Shown here piece by piece: positions 1-6,223 of a stretch of 64,000 nt of DNA (the stretch's first letter is position 1; each line of letters opens with the position of its first letter). The stretch covers positions 1 to 64,000 of the forward strand of contig JAUIGV010000016.1 of NCBI GenBank assembly GCA_030432565.1, given 5' to 3'. The notes below the pieces were generated by a model. That model did not search any database. It was not told the origin of the DNA and worked only from the letters and a program-made list of their open reading frames with translations. Source of the stretch: Verrucomicrobiia bacterium. GTDB taxonomy: Bacteria; Verrucomicrobiota; Verrucomicrobiia; Verrucomicrobiales; Akkermansiaceae. The position numbers were made by a program, and so were the translations under genes.

Positions 1-38
1 TATCTCTTGGCCTCGGTCAGGCGGCTGTAGTTTGGCAT
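1..38 (-). CDS. Start of a probable IS30-type transposase, cut by the left window edge
   Basis: Reading leftward from an ATG at 38-36, twelve codons give MPNYSRLTEAKR before the edge, with the next codon starting TA (Tyr if the frame continues). IS30-family transposases commonly begin with a short Met-x-Tyr-x-x-Leu-Thr-x-x-x-Arg-Tyr stretch just before the helix-turn-helix, and this matches that pattern. The reading frame is also open upstream back to a stop near base 100, but the ATG fits the family start best. Too little is visible to see the HTH or DDE residues. Family assignment is inference from these few residues; a chance match is possible. Confidence 0.4.
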   Translation of the reverse strand, partial: MPNYSRLTEAKR

Positions 39-677
39 TTCAGGTTCAGTTTGGTGATTGAGCCAGAAGCCTCTACAGCTCCTGACTTTTTCGCCAACCT
101 AAATTGCGCTGGAGTCTTGAATCCAAGGTATGAAATGACCATTTTCTACTATTTTCAGTTATCGATAGTCCCCGCATAACTATCAGATTTTCAGTGTCTA
201 GTGCGCAGCTGACTTGTTCCGTGGTTGTGACGTGTGTTGCTTGGAACCAGAGACTAAAGCCCACTCAAAAGACGATAAGGTAGTATTGAGAGATGTTTGG
301 TCCTGGAGAATTTACCGCTACGCGGCGATCCCAGAGCCGGGCGCTTTCCAGAAGAATCGGCGTTCTTCGCCGTTCATGGTGCGAGTAACCTTTCTCTTCT
401 GGTTTTGTTTTGCCGGAAATCACTCCGGCAATTCTACCAGTTCGTTTTTCTCACTGCTTATGGTCGTCGCGGAGCGCTCCGGAGAATCCGCAAAAGAAAC
501 TCTGAAACTCCGGGTGGGTGTCAGCCGGGGAGCACGAGCGACAGGGGGTGCCAAGGAATCCGAACGTGGAGCGGGACTGTATCCGGCCTACCGGGAAATG
601 AAAGCGGCGTTGCTTCTAGCAACGCCGGGCTTCACAAATTTCGATTTTACCCCGTCTGGGTTTGGCTGAAAACCAAC
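39..677. other. Left intergenic stretch, no convincing gene
   Basis: About 640 bases without a credible coding region. Short open frames exist on both strands but none has plausible protein composition or a start signal. It holds two clear inverted repeats, at 410-431 (8-bp stem) and 606-626 (8-bp stem). If the left-edge fragment is an insertion sequence, its terminal repeat should lie within roughly the first 150 bases, but no end could be identified from one copy. Confidence 0.5.
606..626 (-). terminator. Likely terminator of the beta-repeat surface protein gene
   Basis: A perfect 8-bp stem (GGCGTTGC / GCAACGCC) with a TTCTA loop lies about 50 bases past the stop codon of the minus-strand gene at 678-1673. 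On that strand it is followed by a weak T-rich run (GCTTTCATTTC). The stem is GC-rich and well placed; the T-tract is imperfect, so termination strength is uncertain. Confidence 0.5.
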
Positions 678-1673
678 CTAGCAAGCAGCTGCAATCCGTT
701 GATTCGAGGTCTTGCCTCTCGACCGACGGTTCCGCATGGTCACGAGGGGGAGAAATGCCAGGGACAGGGGGATAATGTTGGTGACTTCGGGAATGATCGC
801 CGCAGTGATTGCGATTTGGCCTCCGGAGTAGCTAATCGACTGGCCTGGCCCAAGTCCAGAGACACTGCTGAATTGCCCTGTCAAATTGCCTCCGTAGGTT
901 CCAATCACGATTGGGCCGCTAGCAATTGATGGGGTCCCTGAGAGGTTGAGAGTGAATCCGGAAACGTCAAGATTTCCGGTCACATTCAACAGGTCTCGAT
1001 TCGACGCATCGACGGCATCGAAGACCCAGGTTCCCGAGCCGCTCACGTTGCCTGTGACGTTCATCGTGCCTGCTCCTGTTGTGCCGGGAGAGAGAGTGCC
1101 GCCAGCCATTGAAAAATTTTCCTGCACAGTGCCAGTGCCCTTCAATGTCGAACCATTTCCAACACTTAGTGAACTTGCTACTGTGGTATTCGTCAGGGTC
1201 GTTTCCCCGCTGCCGGTCAAATCAATACTGTACCCGGAATTCATGATGGTGCCAGAAAAAGAAGCAGCCCCGTCGATGTTAAAATTAAGATCTGTAAAAT
1301 CGCTCGTCCCGCCTACGATCTTACCCGAAAACGCCAAGCTACTGCCGCTGGCTATATTGATTGCCGGACTAGTGTTATTTCCCAAGGTGAGCGAATTACT
1401 TCCCGTAGCAAGAGTGACTGCCGCGTTATTTCCAACACTTAATAGGAAAGTGCTGATTTCACCCCCAACCGTCGGTTCAGCGTCCGAAGTAAATTCGGCA
1501 CTGTGCCCGTTATTTGCGGTTGAATTATTATTAATAAGAGGAGCTTTGCTATTATCCCAGTTTCCCCTCGTGTTAAAGTCATCTAAAGTCGCCCCCCCAG
1601 TCCAGATCCCGGCATTAAGAGATGAGGCAAGGGCAAGTGGTAATCCGAAGAAAAGGAAATAGCGGGAAGTCAT
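678..1673 (-). CDS. Secreted beta-repeat protein with PEP-CTERM-like tail
   Basis: 331 residues. The first ~21 form a signal peptide (hydrophobic FFGLPLALASSLNA). The body is rich in Gly, Ser, Thr and Asn, with alternating strand-like segments such as LSVGNGSTLKGTGTVQ and the phrase GGTLSPGTTGAGTMNVTG. This is typical of autotransporter-associated beta-strand repeats that form a right-handed beta-helix. The C-terminus carries IPEV, a hydrophobic segment and an Arg-rich cluster (MRNRRSR), a variant of the PEP-CTERM exosortase sorting signal, followed by an unusually long extra tail of about a dozen residues. It probably ends at the cell surface or in the matrix. The ATG start is supported by the signal peptide. 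Function beyond surface structure or adhesion is unknown. Confidence 0.7.
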   Translation of the reverse strand: MTSRYFLFFGLPLALASSLNAGIWTGGATLDDFNTRGNWDNSKAPLINNNSTANNGHSAEFTSDAEPTVGGEISTFLLSVGNNAAVTLATGSNSLTLGNNTSPAINIASGSSLAFSGKIVGGTSDFTDLNFNIDGAASFSGTIMNSGYSIDLTGSGETTLTNTTVASSLSVGNGSTLKGTGTVQENFSMAGGTLSPGTTGAGTMNVTGNVSGSGTWVFDAVDASNRDLLNVTGNLDVSGFTLNLSGTPSIASGPIVIGTYGGNLTGQFSSVSGLGPGQSISYSGGQIAITAAIIPEVTNIIPLSLAFLPLVTMRNRRSRGKTSNQRIAAAC

Positions 1674-2041
1674 ACTTTTAGGGGCTGGCGGAGCCTAAAG
1701 TAAATTTTTCAGTTATCCTCAAGAATTTTTGAAAACAATTTTCATAATATTGATGATTTTGGCTTTCTGCCTCTCTTGAACGTGGAGTGGTGTTCAAAAG
1801 AATTGGTGTGAATTTGACTTAACATGCTCCCAATGAGTTGGTAGCGGTTCACTGGAAATGCTGGTTGGAAATGTCGTTTGGAGCTCCCCGGAAAGGATCC
1901 GAACCCGTATGAACTGGGAAAAATCTAATGATTTGGGATTCTTAATAGTCTTGAGATGGATCATTTTTTCCATCTGCTGAGTGATCGGGCTTTTTGTTTA
2001 CCCATTTCCCGTCTTGGAAGTTCGTCAGATCGCCTCTTCCT
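1674..2041. other. AT-richer intergenic region
   Basis: About 370 bases between the divergent starts of the beta-repeat protein and the small unknown gene. It is visibly AT-richer near 1700-1760, just upstream of the minus-strand start, so it should hold that gene's promoter. No clear -35/-10 pair, riboswitch or RNA gene was recognised. Confidence 0.4.
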
Positions 2042-2479
2042 ATGACTGCTGCTGATTTTTCAGATTGTTTATTGATCGCCGCCGACGGGAGTGGTGCGAA
2101 TTGGGACGAAGTGGAGCGGAGAATTGAGGCGCTGGGGCCGGGTGCAGACCGGAATCTCTTGTGGGGAGTGGCGGCCAAGAATTGGGTGAAGGCGCTGGCA
2201 TCGAAAACTCCGGGGCCGATGCAGGTGACAGAAACGATGCACTTCATGGCGATGACGATGTTCCCTGACAAGCTTCAGGGGAGGTTTGCGACCGGAATTG
2301 ATGAAATCCACGATGCAATCATGGCCTACCTCGGGCGGGCCGGAGTCTGCGAGCGGTGGGGAAAGTTGGTGGTCCTGGTCTGCCAAGTCTCCTACGAAGA
2401 TGGCGGCCAAGCGGCTTTGCAGAAGCTCTTTGGGGTGGGCCTTGAGGATCTCTTCCGGAGTTTTCTTGCTGAGTTCTAA
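2042..2479 (+). CDS. Hypothetical cytoplasmic protein, 145 residues
   Basis: No family was recognised. The protein begins MTAADFSDCLLIAADGSG and is mostly helical and soluble, with two tryptophan-containing helices and no signal peptide, membrane segment or metal-binding cluster. An in-frame TTG at 1994 would add 16 residues, but their composition looks non-coding, so the ATG is preferred. No strong ribosome binding site is visible. The stop overlaps by four bases with the stop of the convergent oxidoreductase gene. Codon composition resembles the neighbouring genes, which supports a real gene. Confidence 0.55.
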   Translation: MTAADFSDCLLIAADGSGANWDEVERRIEALGPGADRNLLWGVAAKNWVKALASKTPGPMQVTETMHFMAMTMFPDKLQGRFATGIDEIHDAIMAYLGRAGVCERWGKLVVLVCQVSYEDGGQAALQKLFGVGLEDLFRSFLAEF

Positions 2480-3630
2480 AGTTCAATCAGCCTACCGGTA
2501 TCGAGACTTCGGCGACCGGCTTCTAGAATGGCGGTGGTGTTTCGGGTCGTTTCAATGGTGGCGAGATTTTCGCGCTTCCCGAGGATGAAGTCGGCGATGC
2601 TTTGGTAACCGTAACTTGATTGCCCCGCAAAGCGACCGTTTGCGCCCGGAGTGTATCGATAGAAGAGTGGATTGGGTGCTTGATGCCCTCCGGCATCCGA
2701 GGCGAAGTCATACCCGCGGTGAGCTTGGTCGACCCGCACTTCGCCCGCGTGATGGAGGGCAAAGAAGCGTTGTTGGGAATGGACCTCGGCCTTCGCGGCA
2801 ATCCATGAGGCGGTGTAAACGGCAGTGCCTTTGGTCCCGGAGTTGTTCAACCAATCGACCATGAGGGTGATGGAATCTTCGGTGGGTAGGCCTTGGCTTT
2901 TGGCAACGCCGGTGGAGGCAGAAGCGATGACTGAAGTCGGGCGGGCAAGGCCTTCAAGAGTCCAGCAGTGGAAGTCGATATGGTGGGCGTTGAGGTAGTA
3001 GGAGATATCGGACGATTTTCCAGCCCACGCGCGGAACGAGTCGAGTTGGGATTTAGGTTGCGACATGTAACTGGAGAAGTAGGAAAAATCTCCGAGATTA
3101 CGCAGTTTTTCACGGGCATCCGAATAGATGGGGTCCCAGCGCTTGTGAACCTCCATGGCGATGGTGATTCCCTTCGTTCGTGAGACTGCGATAAGAGAGT
3201 CGTGTTCTGCGACCGTTTTAACGATGGGTTTGGCTACCAGCACATTGAGTCCCTTGCTTGCTGAGGCATGGGCCATTTCGTGGTGTAAGTCGTCGGGGGT
3301 GAAAATAAGGACGGCGTCACCAGGAGTGAGTTCCTGCAGGGCGGACTTCCACGCCCGGGGGTCGTGTTGGTCGTCGTCCGGAAAACTCCGAAAGGAGGTG
3401 TCGAGCCCGTAGCGTTTTGTAATGAGGTGATCAAAGTGCCCGCGGACGAGGGGGAATTTGGAGCCGTTGGATCCGGCCAGAATGATCTCGGAGATGAATC
3501 CCCGCTCACGGAGGTCGAAGAGGGTGAGAGCCACAACTCCGGCTCCCTTGTCGGAAGTGGACTCGGATCCGTTCACAAGTCCGGTGACGTATTCTCCGGT
3601 GCCAATTACGAGGATTTTGGGGGCGCTCAT
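2476..3630 (-). CDS. Gfo/Idh/MocA-family NAD(P)-dependent oxidoreductase
   Basis: 384 residues, the usual family length. The N-terminal Rossmann fold opens with ILVIGTGEYVTG. The family's EKP-like cofactor and active-site loop appears as VLVAKPIVKT near residues 131-140, and MEVHKRWDP near 160 continues the active-site region. The C-terminal half contains a putative catalytic His in YYLNAHHIDFH. Members oxidise or reduce sugars, inositols and related alcohols; the substrate cannot be told from sequence. It is the last gene of a minus-strand cluster, starting six bases after the pseudokinase stop, so co-transcription is likely. The N-terminus has an insertion after the first strand (GSESTSDKGAG), longer than the typical glycine-rich loop, which might alter dinucleotide binding. 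Confidence 0.8.
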   Translation of the reverse strand: MSAPKILVIGTGEYVTGLVNGSESTSDKGAGVVALTLFDLRERGFISEIILAGSNGSKFPLVRGHFDHLITKRYGLDTSFRSFPDDDQHDPRAWKSALQELTPGDAVLIFTPDDLHHEMAHASASKGLNVLVAKPIVKTVAEHDSLIAVSRTKGITIAMEVHKRWDPIYSDAREKLRNLGDFSYFSSYMSQPKSQLDSFRAWAGKSSDISYYLNAHHIDFHCWTLEGLARPTSVIASASTGVAKSQGLPTEDSITLMVDWLNNSGTKGTAVYTASWIAAKAEVHSQQRFFALHHAGEVRVDQAHRGYDFASDAGGHQAPNPLFYRYTPGANGRFAGQSSYGYQSIADFILGKRENLATIETTRNTTAILEAGRRSLDTGRLIEL

Positions 3631-3636
3631 GATGGT

Positions 3637-5109
3637 TTACTCGATGACCTTGATTTGCGATTTGCGCGTCAAAACGATTGAGATTCTGCTGCTGCCGGTA
3701 CTCTTGCGCACGCGTCCTTTGACCTCGATGGTCTTGCCGATCAAAGATTCAAGGTAGGCTTCGTCCAAGCCGGCCTCTGCTTGACTCTTGTCGACGCGGC
3801 CGGTGAATTCGGGGGGCTCGGGCTTGAACTGTAGGTAGAGGACTGTCCCTGGTTTGGATTTGGTGACTGCCCGGACCACGGCGCGAAGCGGGATGACTTG
3901 ACCTGCTTCGGCGAATTGCTTCCGAATTTGGGGTTCATCATCAAGGGTGTAGTATTCCTGAAGGAGGTAGCTGACGATGATGTCCTCGGAATCAACGATG
4001 CGTAGGACAGACGGCGAGGCGAAAAAGCCGCGCAGAGTGACCTTGTTCCGGAGGGCTGACTTGACTAGTTTTTCGGAACCCGCCGGAGGAACGGCGCGAA
4101 GCGCGGAGTCAGGAATGATCAGGCGGCCATTTTCATCGATCCCGTCGAGTGACGTCTCAAAGGTGATCCACCTGCCAATTTTGTGATCAAGTGAATAGGG
4201 ACTCGTGGGGTCGACTGTGGCGAACCCGGCGGCGTTTTTGGGGCGGGCGGTTGGTTCGAGCTCGGGGACTTCTTGAGCGATGGGTTCGATGACGACAACG
4301 GGCGGGATTGCCTTCGCTGTTGTTGGAGCGGTGACGGGCTCCGGAGTGCTTGCAAGAACGATGGGTTTTTCCCCGGCCGGGGTTTCGCGATTGGCAAGCT
4401 TCCACCCGAAGTAGCCAATCGCACCAAGTAAGAGAACGAGAAGGGGAAGGACTCTGAGAGAGGAAGAGCTGGTAGCCGAAGGAAGGGCTGTGACCGGCAC
4501 GGAAGGGGCCGGCGGTGCTTCGATCGCAGCGACCATGGGTGTCGAAGTGAGTCCGGCTTGGCGCCTGAGGTAGGTGGACAGGGCGTCATACTTCGCCTGA
4601 ACGTCGACAAGTTCGGCGGGATGAATCCCCTCGGCAAAGGCCGTAAACCATGAATGGTAGTCGATTGAAAAGGTATCGATGGCTTGCTCTCCCTCGCCGC
4701 AGATCACGATGGATCCCGGCGTGAAGGCGACTGTTCCGGCGACCGGGCCAAGGGCAGTGATGAGCGACCCGGCGTGCCCCTGAATTCGCAAACACTCTTC
4801 TTCGGTGAGATCGAAGTCGCGAACGCGGTCCGTGAGAAGAATGCCGTCCCACCAACGGGCTGCGATCCAGGGGAAGCCGTCAACAGGATCAAGGCCGCCG
4901 TCGACGACCGGGCGGAGGCAGTTGTGACTGAGCTGCATGAGCTGATCCAGCGCGTTCTCAAAGGTGCCACCTTTGAATTTTTTGAGGACATCATCCCCGT
5001 ATTTGAGACGGACGAGTGCAAGAGGCACCTGATCGCGTGTTGTTACGCGGTAAACGACGAGGTTCCCGGTCTGGTGAACGAGTTCCTCGATGTGATAGTC
5101 GGTCTGCAT
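3637..5109 (-). CDS. Membrane-anchored pseudokinase with C-terminal OB-like domain
   Basis: 490 residues from ATG 5109, which has GGAG eight bases upstream. A TTG 14 codons further up is less likely. Residues 1-170 resemble a eukaryotic-type Ser/Thr kinase. ALVRLKYG sits where VAIK should be, LSHNCLRPVVDGG where the HPNIV-type strand falls, and FPWIAARWWDGILLTD resembles the hinge and glycine stretch. The catalytic HRD...N and DFG positions are replaced (AFTPGSIVI and IDTFSI), so phosphotransfer is unlikely. A transmembrane helix follows (about 220-238, VLPLLVLLLGAIGYFGW), then a Pro/Thr-rich linker. The soluble C-terminal region ends in an OB-like segment (GKTIEVKGRVRKSTGSS). The first ATG overlaps the stop of the redoxin remnant (TGATG). 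The role is probably signalling or scaffolding at the inner membrane; this is inferred. Confidence 0.65.
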   Translation of the reverse strand: MQTDYHIEELVHQTGNLVVYRVTTRDQVPLALVRLKYGDDVLKKFKGGTFENALDQLMQLSHNCLRPVVDGGLDPVDGFPWIAARWWDGILLTDRVRDFDLTEEECLRIQGHAGSLITALGPVAGTVAFTPGSIVICGEGEQAIDTFSIDYHSWFTAFAEGIHPAELVDVQAKYDALSTYLRRQAGLTSTPMVAAIEAPPAPSVPVTALPSATSSSSLRVLPLLVLLLGAIGYFGWKLANRETPAGEKPIVLASTPEPVTAPTTAKAIPPVVVIEPIAQEVPELEPTARPKNAAGFATVDPTSPYSLDHKIGRWITFETSLDGIDENGRLIIPDSALRAVPPAGSEKLVKSALRNKVTLRGFFASPSVLRIVDSEDIIVSYLLQEYYTLDDEPQIRKQFAEAGQVIPLRAVVRAVTKSKPGTVLYLQFKPEPPEFTGRVDKSQAEAGLDEAYLESLIGKTIEVKGRVRKSTGSSRISIVLTRKSQIKVIE

Positions 5110-5328
5110 CAAAGGTCTCCGGAGGCTGACCGACCCGGCGGGTGAAGCCAAACGGAAAAGTTGGTGACCTTGGTAGCGGGTGGTTTCATCGGGACGAGGC
5201 TACCGTTGCCGTCGGACAAGACCTCAAAGAGCCGGATTCCACGGGCCTGGAATTTTTGATGAAGCCTGATTCAGAGCGGGAAGATCGCTGCGGGCGATGG
5301 GGCACCCGGTGGCGAGGAAGAGCTTCAA
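5109..5328 (-). pseudogene. Frameshifted fragment of a TlpA/AhpC-like redoxin
   Basis: In one frame (5328-5224) the sequence reads LKLFLATGCPIARSDLPALNQ and then hits a stop. In another frame, joined near 5252-5263 at a run of five A/T bases, it continues HQKFQARGIRLFEVLSDGNG and runs to a stop at 5111-5109. Together these reproduce the thioredoxin-fold strand, peroxidatic-type Cys loop, helix and next strand seen in planctomycete/verrucomicrobial redoxins. About 70 residues remain of a fold that needs at least 130. The 5' part abuts the stop of the TPR gene and the 3' stop overlaps the ATG of the pseudokinase (TGATG). It is either a decayed, internally deleted gene or a short gene broken by a sequencing error. 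The missing C-terminal half argues for decay. Confidence 0.6.
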
Positions 5329-6221
5329 TTGTCAGCAAGGGTGTCGCTGAGGAGGCGATAGGCGTCGGTGGAGTAGCCTGAATTGATGAGAGTTTCGAGG
5401 TCGCGTTTGGCAAGAGCCTTGTTTCCCATAAGGGCGTGGATGAGGCCACGGTCGGCGATGAGGGTGAGGTCGGGGCGCTCCGGATTGATACGCGGAGTGA
5501 TTTCGACGAGGGCGGCGCGCAGGTCGGCTTGGGCGGATTTCTTGTTCTTGAGAATCAGGAAAGCGCGGGCCCGGCGGATGAGCCAGGATGAGCGGAAGCG
5601 GGAGGAGGTGAGCTCTTTCTGGATAATGGGGAGGACAGTTTCGGTTTGTCCGGCGGTGAGGGCGGCATCGATCCAATTATTGCGAACGACGATGGATTTC
5701 GTGCGGTTCGCGGATTTTTTCAGGACGGTGCTTGCCTCCCCGGGACGTTGCAAGTCGAGGAGTAATCCGGCGTGGAAGAGGTCGAGCGCGGGATCATCGT
5801 TGGGCCGCATGAGATGGAGGGCGTCGCAGAGTGAGCAGGCTTTTTCGAGTTGCCCAAGCTGCGCGGTGTAGTGGGTGAGGAGGAAATGCGCCTCAAATTT
5901 CTCTTCTTTGGTCTTTGCGAACTGCTGGTATCGCGAAATGAGGGGAGGTGCCTTCTTATCGGTGCCGAAAAGCTGAACCAGAGCGACGAGAGCCCGTCGG
6001 TTTTCGGGCTCCAGTTTTAGAGCGGATTCGAGGTCCTCGATGGCGTGGACCTTCTCCTGGAGCGCGCGAAATTCGGTCGCGCGCTGGTAGTAGAGATCGG
6101 CGGTGGGCTGGACCTCGATCTTCGCGGTCAGCGCCTTGATCGTCTCGGAAACGTCATTGTGCCCGCATGCCAGAGCGGGTGCAAAGATGAGAATGAGCGA
6201 AAGAAGACGCGGGCGGAGCAT
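5325..6221 (-). CDS. Exported TPR protein
   Basis: 298 residues. A signal peptide (LLSLILIFAPALACG) is followed by Cys in a loose lipobox-like context (ALAC), so it may be a lipoprotein facing the periplasm. The rest is helical, with recognisable tetratricopeptide repeats: ADLYYQRATEFRALQEKVHAIEDLESALKL near residues 40-70, DLFHAGLLLDLQRPGEA near 150, and a last repeat around 260-285 (DRGLIHALMGNKALAKRDLE). Such proteins act as binding scaffolds. It starts two bases after the stop of the phosphatase gene, and its stop touches the redoxin remnant, so the genes probably form one transcript. No specific partner can be named. Confidence 0.7.
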   Translation of the reverse strand: MLRPRLLSLILIFAPALACGHNDVSETIKALTAKIEVQPTADLYYQRATEFRALQEKVHAIEDLESALKLEPENRRALVALVQLFGTDKKAPPLISRYQQFAKTKEEKFEAHFLLTHYTAQLGQLEKACSLCDALHLMRPNDDPALDLFHAGLLLDLQRPGEASTVLKKSANRTKSIVVRNNWIDAALTAGQTETVLPIIQKELTSSRFRSSWLIRRARAFLILKNKKSAQADLRAALVEITPRINPERPDLTLIADRGLIHALMGNKALAKRDLETLINSGYSTDAYRLLSDTLADN

Positions 6222-6223
6222 GA

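Noticed and set aside
410-431. 8-bp inverted repeat TTGCCGGA / TCCGGCAA as a terminator
   Set aside because: No T run follows on either strand and there is no gene ending nearby; kept only as a note in the intergenic entry.
214-929. Overlapping plus-strand open frames of 151 and 210 codons in the left region
   Set aside because: Composition is not protein-like, there is no start signal, and the second runs antisense into the beta-repeat gene.
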